Shown here: one piece after another, positions 46,488 through 56,155 of the stretch | Position numbering within the stretch: the first letter of the stretch is position 1 | Layout: each line of letters starts with the position of its first letter | Source of the DNA: Pseudomonas sp. PDM05 | GTDB lineage: Bacteria; Pseudomonadota; Gammaproteobacteria; Pseudomonadales; Pseudomonadaceae | DNA: 64,000 bases | Direction of reading: 5' to 3' | Assembly (NCBI RefSeq): GCF_014851685.1 | Contig: NZ_JACVAC010000005.1 | Location: forward strand, 124,001 to 188,000 | Position numbers and translations under genes: made by a program | Notes under the pieces: model-generated | Database searches by the model: none | What the model saw: the letters and a program-made list of their open reading frames with translations, nothing else | Told to the model about the DNA's origin: nothing

Positions 46488-47405
46488 ATGGCGAAGGGAT
46501 TGGGCGACAAACTGGTGCTGGCGATCTCTTCGCGGGCACTGTTCGACCTGAGCGACAGCCATAAGGTCTATCTGGCCCAAGGGGTCGAGGCCTACCGCAA
46601 ATATCAGATCGAACACGAGGACGAACCCCTCGAGCCCGGCGACGCCTTTGCATTGGTCAAGAAGCTGCTGAGCCTCAACGCCAGCCTCGGTCGTGCGCGG
46701 GTCGAAGTGGTGTTGGTTTCCCGCAATAGTGCCGACACTGGCCTTCGGGTGTTCAATTCGATCCAGCACTATGGTCTGGATATTTCCCGCGCCGCTTTCG
46801 TCGGCGGGCGTAGTCCTTATCCTTATTTGGCCGCCTTTGGTTGTCATCTGTTTCTTTCGACCCATGCTGAAGACGTGCGCAGTGCACTCGATGCCGGTTT
46901 TGCTGCGGCGACGATTTTGTCGGGCGGCGCACGACGGGCGTCGAGTGATGAACTGCGCATTGCCTTCGACGGTGATGCAGTGCTGTTTTCCGATGAGTCG
47001 GAGCGTGTATATCAGGCTGGCGGCCTGGAAGCGTTCCAGGCCAACGAGCGTGAGTCGGCGCGTCAGCCTTTGCACGGGGGGCCTTTCAAGGGCTTTTTGG
47101 CGGCGCTCAATTTGTTGCAGCGTGAGTTCCCGGACGAGTCCTGCCCGATCCGCACGGCGCTGGTCACCGCCCGTTCGGCACCGTCCCATGAGCGGGTGAT
47201 TCGTACCTTGCGTGAGTGGGATATTCGTCTGGACGAGTCGTTGTTTCTTGGTGGGCTGGAGAAATCCGCGTTCCTGGAGGCGTTTGCCGCCGATGTTTTT
47301 TTCGATGACCAGGCCGGTCATTGCGAGAAAGCCAGGGAGGTGGTGGCCACCGGGCATGTGCCCCATGGCATCAGTAATGAGGTGAGGGTTCAGTCCGGGA
47401 GCTAA
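46488..47405 (+). CDS. Cytosolic 5'-nucleotidase (cN-I family)
   Basis: A 305-residue protein of the 5-nucleotidase family: AISSRALFDLSDSHKVY at the start replaces the usual HAD-like DxD motif, VVLVSRNSADTGLRVFNS follows, and the late FDGDAVLFSDESE and FFDDQAGH are conserved acidic motifs. The family dephosphorylates nucleoside monophosphates. GGGGAG precedes the ATG. It follows the PanE-like gene by 15 bases, probably in one operon. Confidence 0.88.
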   Translation: MAKGLGDKLVLAISSRALFDLSDSHKVYLAQGVEAYRKYQIEHEDEPLEPGDAFALVKKLLSLNASLGRARVEVVLVSRNSADTGLRVFNSIQHYGLDISRAAFVGGRSPYPYLAAFGCHLFLSTHAEDVRSALDAGFAAATILSGGARRASSDELRIAFDGDAVLFSDESERVYQAGGLEAFQANERESARQPLHGGPFKGFLAALNLLQREFPDESCPIRTALVTARSAPSHERVIRTLREWDIRLDESLFLGGLEKSAFLEAFAADVFFDDQAGHCEKAREVVATGHVPHGISNEVRVQSGS

Positions 47406-47475
47406 GCCAGTCGAAGTCGTTGATGCGCTGCTAAGCTCATTCAATCTCCGCCATCCTGGCAGTCCAGGAGGTTCT

Positions 47476-47976
47476 ATGATTCGTTCGATGCTGTACGCCA
47501 CGGACCTCGGTCTGTATGCGCCCTATGTGATGCAACATGCACTGGCGCTGGCGCGAACGTTCAAGGCGGATCTGTATGTGATTCACGTGGTCGAGCCCAT
47601 CGGGCTGTTCGCCGAATCGGTGTTGCAGAGCTACCTTGATGAGCAGGCCCTGAGCGAGTGGCAAAGCCAGGGCCTGACCACAGTGATGGCGACGATCGAA
47701 CAGCGGGTGCTGGACAGTTTTCGCGAGGAACTGGGAGACGGCGAGCAAGACCTGAAATTGATCCGCCTGGTCCGGGTGATCCAGGGGGACCCGTGCGAGG
47801 TGATACTCGACCAGTTGCGCAAACTTTCCGTGGATCTGCTGATCGTAGGTAGTCACAGCCATGCAACCGCGACGGCCACCCCGCTTGGGCGGACTGCCGC
47901 GCGGGTGCTGCAACTGTCTACGGTGCCGGTTTACCTGGTGCCCTCGTTACAACGTCGACGCAGTGATGACGTGTGA
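47476..47976 (+). CDS. Universal stress protein (UspA family)
   Basis: A 166-residue single-domain USP: a Rossmann-like start (MIRSMLYATDLGLYAPYVM), VIHVVEPIG, and the ATP-binding signature GSHSHATATATPLGRTAARVL with STVPVYLVP at the end. Stress-responsive roles are typical. AGGAGG before the ATG. It lies 70 bases after the nucleotidase gene and 104 bases before cysB. Confidence 0.9.
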   Translation: MIRSMLYATDLGLYAPYVMQHALALARTFKADLYVIHVVEPIGLFAESVLQSYLDEQALSEWQSQGLTTVMATIEQRVLDSFREELGDGEQDLKLIRLVRVIQGDPCEVILDQLRKLSVDLLIVGSHSHATATATPLGRTAARVLQLSTVPVYLVPSLQRRRSDDV

Positions 47977-48071
47977 TGGTTAGATGTCGATAAAAAGTTC
48001 TAGATTTATCCATCAAACCTTTAATATAGTTATATACCGTCGCTGATACCCGTGGCGTCTATCTGCTTTGA

Positions 48072-49055
<984 letters not shown>

Positions 49056-49104
49056 AACCGCAAGGGGGAGGGGGCCGCTTCGCAGCACAGCGGCAAGCTC
49101 CCTC

Positions 49105-49140
49105 GCCACATCAAACTTGTCGCCTGATGTGGCTTATTTA
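49105..49140 (+). terminator. Stem-loop terminator of cysB
   Basis: GCCACATCA (49105-49113) pairs perfectly with TGATGTGGC (49125-49133), followed by a T-rich TTATTTAA. It overlaps the stop of the convergent GreA-like gene at 49134. Loop of 11 bases, so moderate strength. Confidence 0.6.
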
Positions 49141-49616
49141 ACCTCGGTAACCACAAACAGTTGCCGAGCGCCCGCTACCAGAATCTCCACCTCATCGCCT
49201 TCGAACTTGCCCAGCAGGCTTTTGCCCAGCGGCGAGCGCGGGGTGATGACGGTCACCGGCTGCCCCACCACGTCCACTTTCAAACCCGCCGCGTCCGGCG
49301 CCAGGAACAGCCATTGCTGGCGACCGTTCTCGTCTTCCAGGCCCAGTAGCGTGCCGACTTCAATACCCCGCTGATCATCGTACCCGCGCAGTTGCAGGTT
49401 TTGGCACAGGGTCAGTGCCTGCTTGATCTCTTCGACACGCTTGGCTTGTCCGGCCGCCAGGTAGGACGCTTCCAGCCCCAGGGTGTCGTATTTGTTCTCG
49501 GCGATGTTTTCTTCGTGGGTCGCGGTTTCGTAGGCGGTTTGCGCAGCACGTCTGGCGATGTCGAGATCGACGTTGAGCTTTTCCAGGATCAAGTGGTGGA
49601 CGGCGTGTTTATTCAT
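49134..49616 (-). CDS. GreA/GreB-family transcription factor-like protein
   Basis: A 160-residue protein: an N-terminal helical hairpin (ILEKLNVDLDIARRAAQTAYETATHEENIAENKYDTL region) and a C-terminal FKBP-like domain ending SPLGKSLLGKFEGDEVEI, as in GreA/GreB and Rnk. The hairpin tip has acidic residues (HEENIAENKYD), which the cleavage factors need. Start ATG 49616; ATG 49622 would overlap the upstream stop as TGATG, implying coupling. It is distinct from the greB at 36.4 kb. Confidence 0.82.
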   Translation of the reverse strand: MNKHAVHHLILEKLNVDLDIARRAAQTAYETATHEENIAENKYDTLGLEASYLAAGQAKRVEEIKQALTLCQNLQLRGYDDQRGIEVGTLLGLEDENGRQQWLFLAPDAAGLKVDVVGQPVTVITPRSPLGKSLLGKFEGDEVEILVAGARQLFVVTEVK

Positions 49617-49621
49617 GGTCA

Positions 49622-49990
49622 TCAATCGCAGAATTGCAGGACATTGGCCCGAGACTTTTCGTTGGGGGCGTTCTGGTCCTGTTGCAGCCAGAACTGGCAT
49701 TTGGGGTTGGACAGGTTGCGCGCATTGTTACGGGCCTGATCCAGGGTTTGCTGCTGTTCCTGCTTGTGCAGGTTCTGTTGATACTGTTCGAACATGCGAT
49801 TCGGCGGTTCAGGCGCCACCACTGCAGGCTTGCCCAATTGCTCGACCGCTTGTGCCACTGGCGCCAGGCTCTGCGGGAACAGATAGCGCGACGCCAGCCA
49901 GGCGGTCAACGCAATGGCGATAAACCCCAGCCAGACGCCAAACGCGATGGCGGCACTGAGCTTGAACAGCGACAACGGACGATCAGACAT
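49622..49990 (-). CDS. Hypothetical single-pass membrane protein
   Basis: A 122-residue protein: one TM helix (about residues 13-37, FGVWLGFIAIALTAWLASRYLF), then a periplasmic segment with a Gln-rich helix (NLHKQEQQQTLDQARNNARN) and two late cysteines (PKCQFW, LQFCD) that could pair. No family recognised. AGGAGG before ATG 49990. Directly upstream of and apparently coupled to the GreA-like gene. Confidence 0.75.
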   Translation of the reverse strand: MSDRPLSLFKLSAAIAFGVWLGFIAIALTAWLASRYLFPQSLAPVAQAVEQLGKPAVVAPEPPNRMFEQYQQNLHKQEQQQTLDQARNNARNLSNPKCQFWLQQDQNAPNEKSRANVLQFCD

Positions 49991-50122
49991 GGCGGCCTCC
50001 TGGCAGGCATTTGCGGCGTGGCGGCGATTGTCGCACAGCCACTGTGCAGAATAATCGCGATCAAGCCTTCTGCATCGGCGCATTTATGCGGACAATCGAG
50101 CCTTTAAGCGTTGGAGCCCGGA

Positions 50123-51256
50123 ATGAAAGCCCGCTGGGATATTTTTTGCAGCGTCGTCGACAACTACGGCGACATCGGCGTGACCTGGCGCCTGGCCCGG
50201 CAACTGGTGGCGGAGCACGGCTGTGATGTGCGTCTTTGGGTCGATGACTTGCGTGCCTTCGAGCGCATGTGCCCCGAGATTGATGTGCAACGCGATCAGC
50301 AATCCCAGGCAGGCGTCGAAGTGCGCCATTGGCCGGCCGAGTGGACGGGCGCGACGGCGGCGGATGTGGTGATTGCCGCGTTCGCGTGCCAATTGCCGCC
50401 CGACTATATGGAAGCCATGGCTGAGCGTGAGCGCCCGCCGTTATGGATGAACCTGGATTACCTGAGTGCCGAAGACTGGGTGGTGGGTTGCCATCGCTTG
50501 CCTTCGGTGAAGTTCAAGGGCGTGCAGAAGTACTTCTTCTTTCCCGGCTTCCGCCCTGGTACGGGAGGCTTGCTGCGTGAAGCTGGATTACTGGAGCAGC
50601 GTCGGGCGTTTCAGCAGGACACCGCTGCGCAGCATCAATTCCTACATGATATGGGGATTGTTCCAGTTGCGGGCGCACGCCTGATCTCGCTGTTTGCCTA
50701 CGAAAACGCCGGGCTCGCCGCTTGGCTGGACGTGTTATCGACGGGTGGGCATGCCACTCATCTATTGGTGCCGGAAGGGCGCATCCTCGGCGATGTGCAG
50801 CGTTGGCTGGGGGCCGAGGGCCTGGCGGTGGGCGACGTCCATCAGCGCGATGCCCTGACGGTGCAGGTGCTGCCGTTCGTCCGTCAGGCGCAATACGACC
50901 GCCTGCTGTGGTGCTGCGATTTCAACGCGGTGCGCGGCGAAGACTCGTTCGTGCGTGCCCAATGGGCCGGCCGGCCGTTGTTGTGGCACATCTATCGGCA
51001 GGACGAAGACATTCATTTGGACAAGCTCGATGCCTTCCTGGAACTGTACACCGCCGCATTATCACCGGCCGCCCGGGCCGCGTTGATCGCGTTGTGGCAG
51101 GCCTGGAACACGGATGGCGACATGGCGCTGTGCTGGAAAATGCTTGCGGAGCATTGGCCCGAGCTCAACCAGCATGCCGAATCCTGGTGTCTGGAACAGG
51201 CCTTGCAGGCCGATCTTGCGACGGCGCTGGTACAGTTTTATGAAAGTTGGATATGA
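50123..51256 (+). CDS. earP: EarP, EF-P arginine rhamnosyltransferase
   Basis: A 377-residue GT-B glycosyltransferase (GT104). The N-terminal motif MKARWDIFCSVVDNYGD carries D13 and D17, which are required in characterised EarP. It transfers rhamnose from dTDP-rhamnose to Arg32 of EF-P, relieving ribosome stalling at polyproline. Start ATG 50123 has GGAG upstream. It lies 49 bases before efp on the same strand, the conserved pair. A -10-like TATGAT (51252-51257) at its end may serve efp separately. Confidence 0.95.
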   Translation: MKARWDIFCSVVDNYGDIGVTWRLARQLVAEHGCDVRLWVDDLRAFERMCPEIDVQRDQQSQAGVEVRHWPAEWTGATAADVVIAAFACQLPPDYMEAMAERERPPLWMNLDYLSAEDWVVGCHRLPSVKFKGVQKYFFFPGFRPGTGGLLREAGLLEQRRAFQQDTAAQHQFLHDMGIVPVAGARLISLFAYENAGLAAWLDVLSTGGHATHLLVPEGRILGDVQRWLGAEGLAVGDVHQRDALTVQVLPFVRQAQYDRLLWCCDFNAVRGEDSFVRAQWAGRPLLWHIYRQDEDIHLDKLDAFLELYTAALSPAARAALIALWQAWNTDGDMALCWKMLAEHWPELNQHAESWCLEQALQADLATALVQFYESWI

Positions 51257-51305
51257 TACGCCACCTTGAATTTTGTAAATCCCATCCAAATTTCGGATAT
51301 ATGCA

Positions 51306-51878
51306 ATGAAAACTGGTAAAGAACTGAAACCCGGTACAGTGATCCGTCTCGAAAACGACCCTTGGCTGGTTCAGAAAGCTGAGTTCACCAAGTCTGGTCG
51401 TAACAGCGCAATCATGAAGACCAAGCTGAAGAACCTGCTGACCGGTTACAAGACCGAGATCGTTTACAGCGCCGACGACAAACTGGACGACGTGATCCTC
51501 GACCGCAAAGAAGCGACCCTGTCCTTCATCAGCGGCGACACCTACACGTTCATGGACACCACTGACTACACCATGTACGAGCTGAACGCTGAAGACATCG
51601 AAGCCGTTCTGCCGTTCGTGGAAGAAGGCATGACCGACGTTTGCGAAGCAATCTTCTTCGAAGACCGTCTGGTTTCCGTAGAGCTGCCGACCACCATCGT
51701 GCGTAAAGTTGCCTACACCGAAGGTTCCGCTCGCGGCGACACTTCGGGCAAGGTCATGAAGCCGGCCAAGCTGGCTAACGGTACCGAGCTGCAAGTAGCC
51801 GATTTCATCGAAATCGACGACCTGATCGAGATCGACACCCGCGAAGGCGGTTCGTACAAAGGTCGCGCCAAGAAGTAA
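51306..51878 (+). CDS. efp: Elongation factor P
   Basis: A 190-residue, three-domain EF-P. The loop tip is Arg32 in [10 protein letters not shown], the rhamnosylated residue in Pseudomonas, in place of the Lys34 of E. coli-type EF-P. It binds between ribosomal P and E sites to speed Pro-Pro bond formation. Codon use is strongly biased to preferred codons, consistent with high expression. Preceded by earP and followed by a strong terminator. Confidence 0.97.
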   Translation: MKTGKELKPGTVIRLENDPWLVQKAEFTKSGRNSAIMKTKLKNLLTGYKTEIVYSADDKLDDVILDRKEATLSFISGDTYTFMDTTDYTMYELNAEDIEAVLPFVEEGMTDVCEAIFFEDRLVSVELPTTIVRKVAYTEGSARGDTSGKVMKPAKLANGTELQVADFIEIDDLIEIDTREGGSYKGRAKK

Positions 51879-51897
51879 TTCTGGCCCCGCCGATACG

Positions 51898-51928
51898 AAA
51901 AAAACCCGACTCTGAGTCGGGTTTTTTT
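51898..51928 (+). terminator. Intrinsic terminator of efp
   Basis: CCCGACT (51905-51911) and AGTCGGG (51915-51921), flanked by A7 and T7 tracts, loop CTG. It can act in both directions, serving the convergent ohr gene too. Confidence 0.92.
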
Positions 51929-51944
51929 ATGGGCGCCGTTTAGG

Positions 51945-52364
51945 TCAGACGGTGACGTGCAGGCGCACATCCACATTGCCACGGGTGGCGTTGGAGTACG
52001 GGCACACCTGGTGGGCGGCGTCGACCAGGCTTTGCGCATCGTCCTGATCCAGGCCTGGCAGGCTGATGTGCAGGTCGATGTCCAAGCCAAAACCACCGGG
52101 GATTTGACCGATGCCCACATGGGCCGTGATCGAAGCGTCATCCGGAATTTTGCGTTTGGTCTGGCTGGCGACGAATTTCAGTGCACCGATAAAGCACGCC
52201 GAGTAGCCGGCCGCGAACAGTTGCTCAGGGTTGGTCGCCTGGCCACCGGCACCGCCCAATTCCTTGGGGGTGGAGAGTTTGACGTCGAGGATATTGTCGC
52301 TGGAAACCGCACGACCATCACGGCCGCCGGTGGCGGTGGCTACTGCGGTGTAGAGAGTTTGCAT
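51945..52364 (-). CDS. ohr: Ohr, organic hydroperoxide resistance peroxiredoxin
   Basis: A 139-residue OsmC/Ohr family protein with the two catalytic cysteines C57 (AGYSACFIGAL) and C121 (VCPYSNATRGN) at standard spacing, R/E partners present, and length normal. It reduces organic hydroperoxides using dithiol lipoyl proteins. ATG 52364. The 270 bases upstream hold palindromic TTGCGC sites and a REP pair before ohrR, encoded on the same strand upstream. Confidence 0.95.
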   Translation of the reverse strand: MQTLYTAVATATGGRDGRAVSSDNILDVKLSTPKELGGAGGQATNPEQLFAAGYSACFIGALKFVASQTKRKIPDDASITAHVGIGQIPGGFGLDIDLHISLPGLDQDDAQSLVDAAHQVCPYSNATRGNVDVRLHVTV

Positions 52365-52387
52365 GGTGTCGTCCTCTTGGTTTAATT

Positions 52388-52453
52388 GCGCAAAATGTTT
52401 GCGCGCTAATTAGTTGGTGAGGCGAATGTATAGCGCTAATGTTTTGCGCGCAA
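52388..52453 (-). promoter_or_regulatory. ohr promoter region with three palindromic TTGCGC-type sites
   Basis: An inverted repeat GCGCAAA-ATG-TTTGCGC (52388-52404), TAGCGCTA (52431-52438) and the perfect palindrome TTGCGCGCAA (52444-52453) lie 24-90 bases before ohr. They are plausible operators for the neighbouring MarR-type OhrR. A -10-like TATACA reads on the minus strand between sites one and two. A related TTTAATGCGC occurs just before ohrR. Confidence 0.6.
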
Positions 52454-52506
52454 GATAAATTTGCAAATTATTTCCAGAAACCACGGGAACCCAATGTGCG
52501 TTTACA

Positions 52507-52583
52507 AGCGGGCTTGCTCGCGAATGCGGCCTGCCAGCTACTCATCAAGTGACTGACCCACCGCATTCGCGAGCAAGCCCGCT
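52507..52583. repeat. REP-type inverted pair between ohr and ohrR
   Basis: A perfect 23-bp inverted repeat (52507-52529 with 52561-52583) on the AGCGGGCTTGCTCGCGAA variant of the family. It separates ohr from its regulator gene. Confidence 0.9.
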
Positions 52584-52634
52584 CCCACACAAGGCAGCTT
52601 CCACATTTGGCTGCTGGGTGGCTGGTCTACAGTG

Positions 52635-53087
52635 TCAGACGTTGGCTTGCAGGTTGCTGCGCAGCGCAATCAGATCAGCCTGCAATTTGCGCAACTGCGC
52701 CAACTCCAGGCCGCTGGCACCGAGGATGCACTGCGGAATGCCCATGGCTTTCTGCTGCAAAGCGCGCCCGGCGTCGGTCAGTTCCACCACCACCACCCGT
52801 TCATCCTCACGGCTGCGTGTGCGGCTCAGCAATCCCTCGGCTTCCAGGCGCTTGAGCAGCGGCGTGAGGGAGCCCGGATCAGTCAGCAGGCGGCTGCTGA
52901 TTTCGCCGACGGTCAATCCATCCTCTTCCCACAGCACCATCATGGCCAGGTATTGCGGATAGGTCAGGCCAAGGGCTTGCAGCATTGGCTTGTAAACCTT
53001 GGTCATCAGCAGCGAGGTGGAGTGCAGGGCGAAGCACAGCTGGTTATCCAGCAGCAGGGATTCGCACGGGGCGGGATTTTTGCTCAT
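52635..53087 (-). CDS. ohrR: OhrR-like MarR-family regulator
   Basis: A 150-residue MarR regulator. The peroxide-sensing cysteine is C18 in LLLDNQLCFALHS, the conserved OhrR position; a second Cys at 8 is extra. Winged HTH with VGEISSRLLTDPGSLTPLLKRLEAEGLL. Oxidation of C18 by organic peroxide releases DNA. It is encoded upstream of ohr on the same strand, separated by a REP pair, so ohr probably has its own promoter. Confidence 0.9.
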   Translation of the reverse strand: MSKNPAPCESLLLDNQLCFALHSTSLLMTKVYKPMLQALGLTYPQYLAMMVLWEEDGLTVGEISSRLLTDPGSLTPLLKRLEAEGLLSRTRSREDERVVVVELTDAGRALQQKAMGIPQCILGASGLELAQLRKLQADLIALRSNLQANV

Positions 53088-53167
53088 GGCGGTGCCTTAA
53101 AAAAACATGTCTGGGCTGGAATCTAGCGGGCGAATGTTTAATGCGCCAGATAATTCTGCCCAGGCAG

Positions 53168-54118
53168 TCAGATCAAGCCGCTTTGCAGTGCCAGGTCCCA
53201 GGGCGGCACCGGGCTGAAACGGGTTTTCAGGTATTCCAGCAATAATCGGCTGCGCGCGTTGGGCTGTTGTTCCAGGCGCAGCGCATAGATCCCGGTGGTC
53301 TCCGGGCTCGGCAAGCCGCCTTCACAAAACAGCGGTACGAGTTCGCCGCGCACCAGATATTCGCTGGCCAGCCAGGTGGGCAGGTGTGCGATGCCCAATC
53401 CGGCCAGGGCACCGGAGAGCAGGGCTTCGGCATTGTTCGCACTCATGCGGATGCGCTGCGGGCGATAGGTCGCGCGGCGCCCATCCAGCTCGAAACGCCA
53501 GGCGAATATGGGGGCCAGGCCATCCCAGTCGAGCCCGTCATGGTCACTCAATTCGCGGGGGTGGGTCGGCGTACCGCGGTTTTTCAGGTAGGCCGGGCTG
53601 GCACAGGCGATACGTACGATACTGGCGAGGGGCGTGGCGATCAGCCGGGTGTCGACGATATGCCCGGCACGCAGCACCAGGTCGACCTTGCCCAAGTGCG
53701 CACCCTGCATGTCCACAAAGCTGTCGATCAGGTGCAGGTGCACATCCAGCCCGGGGTACACATTCAGGAAGTCCGCAATCACCGGCGCCAGATGCCGACG
53801 CCCAAACGCCGCCGGCGCATCCACCCGAATCAGGCCTTCCGGTGCATGGCTCAGGGACACCGCTTCGGCCCGGGCCAGTTGCAACTCGCTGACAATCCGC
53901 CGCGCCCGCTCGGCAAACGCCAGGCCCGCCGGGGTGGGCACCACGGCGTGGGTGCTGCGCTGGAACAGGCGGCTGCCCACCGAGCTTTCCAGGCTGTCGA
54001 TACGCCGCGCCACCGCCGAGGGCGTCAATGGATGGCGGCGTGCGGCGGCGGAGAAGCTGCCGGTCTCCAGCACATCGAGAAACAGGCTCAGTTGGTCAGT
54101 CAGGATATTTGGGTTCAT
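53168..54118 (-). CDS. LysR-family transcriptional regulator, next to the TauE exporter
   Basis: A 316-residue LysR regulator. The HTH is SFSAAARRHPLTPSAVARRI and the C-terminal effector domain is of the periplasmic-binding type. It is divergent from the TauE/SafE-type gene at 54211 with 92 bases between starts, which makes that exporter its likely target. The effector is unknown. Confidence 0.88.
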   Translation of the reverse strand: MNPNILTDQLSLFLDVLETGSFSAAARRHPLTPSAVARRIDSLESSVGSRLFQRSTHAVVPTPAGLAFAERARRIVSELQLARAEAVSLSHAPEGLIRVDAPAAFGRRHLAPVIADFLNVYPGLDVHLHLIDSFVDMQGAHLGKVDLVLRAGHIVDTRLIATPLASIVRIACASPAYLKNRGTPTHPRELSDHDGLDWDGLAPIFAWRFELDGRRATYRPQRIRMSANNAEALLSGALAGLGIAHLPTWLASEYLVRGELVPLFCEGGLPSPETTGIYALRLEQQPNARSRLLLEYLKTRFSPVPPWDLALQSGLI

Positions 54119-54210
54119 GGCGAGTGCTTATGCGAGATCGGCACAGCCATTGTGCGTTGCTGTGCGTTTCCGTGCCATAGCCGACTGCGTAGCATGGAGG
54201 TCTTGGGATT

Positions 54211-54975
54211 GTGGAGTGGCGAGCGGTGTTGGATTTAGCGATGTACCTGGTATTGGGCGTGGCCTTGGGCACCGTGGGTGGTCTGTTCGGCATTGGTGGC
54301 GGGCTGATTGCCATCCCGGTGCTGGGGGTGTTTTTCGGCCTGGACCAGCAGATCGCCCAAGGCACGGCTTTGGTGATGGTGGTACCCAACGTGATGCTGG
54401 CGCTGTGGCGGTACCATCAACGCAACCGCATTCAACTGCGCCATGCGCTACCGCTGGGGATCATGGGGTTCAGCTTTGCGTGGCTGGGTTCGATCTGGGC
54501 GGTGGGCCTGGATGCCGGGGCGATGCGCCTCGGTTTTATCGCCTTCCTGTTGGCACTGTCGGCCTACAACCTGTTGCGCATGTTCACACGCAACGCGCCG
54601 CCGAGTGCCGAGATGCGCTACGGCTGGCCATGGCTCGGTGTCCTGGGCGCGGCGTCCGGGTCCATGGGCGGTCTGTTTGGTGTGGGCGGCGCGGTGATTG
54701 CGACGCCTGTGTTGACTAGCCTGTTCGGCACTTCCCAGGTCGTCGCCCAGGGGTTGTCCCTGGCCCTGGCATTGCCCAGCACCGGCGTGACCCTGGTGAC
54801 CTACGCCTGGCACCAGGAGGTGGATTGGCTGATCGGCGTGCCTCTGGCGGTGGGGGGGCTGCTCAGCATCAGTTGGGGGGTGAAAGTCGCCCACGCCATG
54901 CCGGAACGGCTGCTGCGCGGGCTGTTCTGCGGTTTCCTGGTGGTGTGTGCGGTGATGTTGATGTTTAAAGTTTGA
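54211..54975 (+). CDS. TauE/SafE-family anion exporter
   Basis: A 254-residue membrane protein with about eight helices and the duplicated family motif GTVGGLFGIGGGLIAIPVL and GSMGGLFGVGGAVIATPVL at equivalent places in the two halves. Members move sulfite, sulfoacetate or related organic anions across the inner membrane. The start is probably GTG 54211 with GGAGG ten bases upstream; ATG 54241 is possible. Its stop overlaps the next, convergent LysR gene by eleven bases. Confidence 0.85.
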   Translation: MEWRAVLDLAMYLVLGVALGTVGGLFGIGGGLIAIPVLGVFFGLDQQIAQGTALVMVVPNVMLALWRYHQRNRIQLRHALPLGIMGFSFAWLGSIWAVGLDAGAMRLGFIAFLLALSAYNLLRMFTRNAPPSAEMRYGWPWLGVLGAASGSMGGLFGVGGAVIATPVLTSLFGTSQVVAQGLSLALALPSTGVTLVTYAWHQEVDWLIGVPLAVGGLLSISWGVKVAHAMPERLLRGLFCGFLVVCAVMLMFKV

Positions 54976-55855
54976 AACCTTCGATGATGTACTCGGCCAG
55001 GCATTCGGTGATGGGCGAGGCCATCAGCGGGTTACGCAGCAAGTGCAGATTCATCGACGGCAAGGGTGGGAATCCTTCTTCGTTGCCGAGCACGCGAAGG
55101 TCTTCGGTCACCAGGCTTTCCATGCTGATCATCACCGCCAGGCCGGCGCTGACCACGGCCTGGATCGCCGCGCCATTGGTGCTGTGGTAGGCCAGGCGAT
55201 AATCGCGCCCGGCGACTTCCAGGGCGGAGCGGGCCCATTGGGTGTACAGGCAATCGCCGCCGGAAACCGCCAGGGGCAAGGTGTCGTGCTCATCCGTGCA
55301 AAAGCAGGGTGCGGCGGCCCAGACCATACGTTCGGTGCGCAGCAGTTCCCCCATTTCATTACCCGGCTCGCGGCTGATCACGGTCAATGCCAGGTCCCGG
55401 CGCTGCATCAGCACCGTCGACGATTCGCAGTGCATTTCGATCTGGATCAGCGGATAGGCCTTGGAAAACGGCTTGAGAATCCCCGGCAGGAAGCGCATCA
55501 CGTAGTCGTCCGGTGTGCCGATGCGCACCAGTCCGACCATATGCGGCTCGCGCAGGGTGTTGAACACCTCGCTGTGCAGCTTGAGGATGCGTCGCGCATA
55601 ACCTAGCAGCACTTGGCCCTCCGGCGTCAGCCGCACCTGCCGGCCATCGCGCTCGAACAGCTTGCGCTGCAACACGTCTTCTTCGAGGCGCTTCATTTGC
55701 ATGCTCACCGCCGACTGGGTGCGGTTTACGTGCTCGCCGGCACGGGTGAATCCACCCTGCTCGGCGATGGCGACGAAGGTGCGTAGCACTTCAGTGTCGA
55801 TGCTTGGGTAGGCGGACAATTGATCAATCTCTGAGATGTATTGCATAAGAAACAT
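54965..55855 (-). CDS. LysR-family transcriptional regulator
   Basis: A 296-residue LysR regulator with an extended N-terminus (MFLMQYISEIDQL; ATG 55846 is an alternative start), HTH GGFTRAGEHVNRTQSAVSMQMKRLE and a substrate-binding domain. It is convergent with the TauE gene and divergent from the DUF1127 gene, 61 bases away, which it may regulate. It is clearly a different subfamily from the LysR at 53.2 kb. Confidence 0.88.
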   Translation of the reverse strand: MFLMQYISEIDQLSAYPSIDTEVLRTFVAIAEQGGFTRAGEHVNRTQSAVSMQMKRLEEDVLQRKLFERDGRQVRLTPEGQVLLGYARRILKLHSEVFNTLREPHMVGLVRIGTPDDYVMRFLPGILKPFSKAYPLIQIEMHCESSTVLMQRRDLALTVISREPGNEMGELLRTERMVWAAAPCFCTDEHDTLPLAVSGGDCLYTQWARSALEVAGRDYRLAYHSTNGAAIQAVVSAGLAVMISMESLVTEDLRVLGNEEGFPPLPSMNLHLLRNPLMASPITECLAEYIIEGFKL

Positions 55856-55916
55856 TCGTTGGATTGATCATAAGGCCGGGCACACACTTGCGCCATCCCC
55901 AAGGGAGGGCGAGAAG

Positions 55917-56111
55917 ATGAAAGGTCAAAAAGGTTTTGTGCTGATGGCAAAGCGACCCTTTTGCGGTGTGCTGAACGCACTGCACCGTTGGCAGGAACGC
56001 CAGGTATTGGCGAGTTTGAGCGATGACGCGCTCAAGGACATTGGTCTCAGTCGCGCCGACGTTGAGCACGAGCGCCGTCTGCACGACTGGCAAGACCCGC
56101 TGCGAAAATGA
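55917..56111 (+). CDS. DUF1127 (YjiS-like) small protein
   Basis: A 64-residue protein with the DUF1127 core (WQERQVLASLSDDALKDIGLSRADVEHE) and a basic N-terminus. Such small proteins bind RNA or regulate stress and phosphate/nitrogen metabolism in alphaproteobacteria; the role in Pseudomonas is unknown. GAGGGCGAGAAG lies before ATG 55917. It is divergent from a LysR gene. Confidence 0.82.
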   Translation: MKGQKGFVLMAKRPFCGVLNALHRWQERQVLASLSDDALKDIGLSRADVEHERRLHDWQDPLRK

Positions 56112-56155
56112 CCGTGGATGCAGTAGGGTAAGGGGGCGCCCACACGGAGAGTCCC

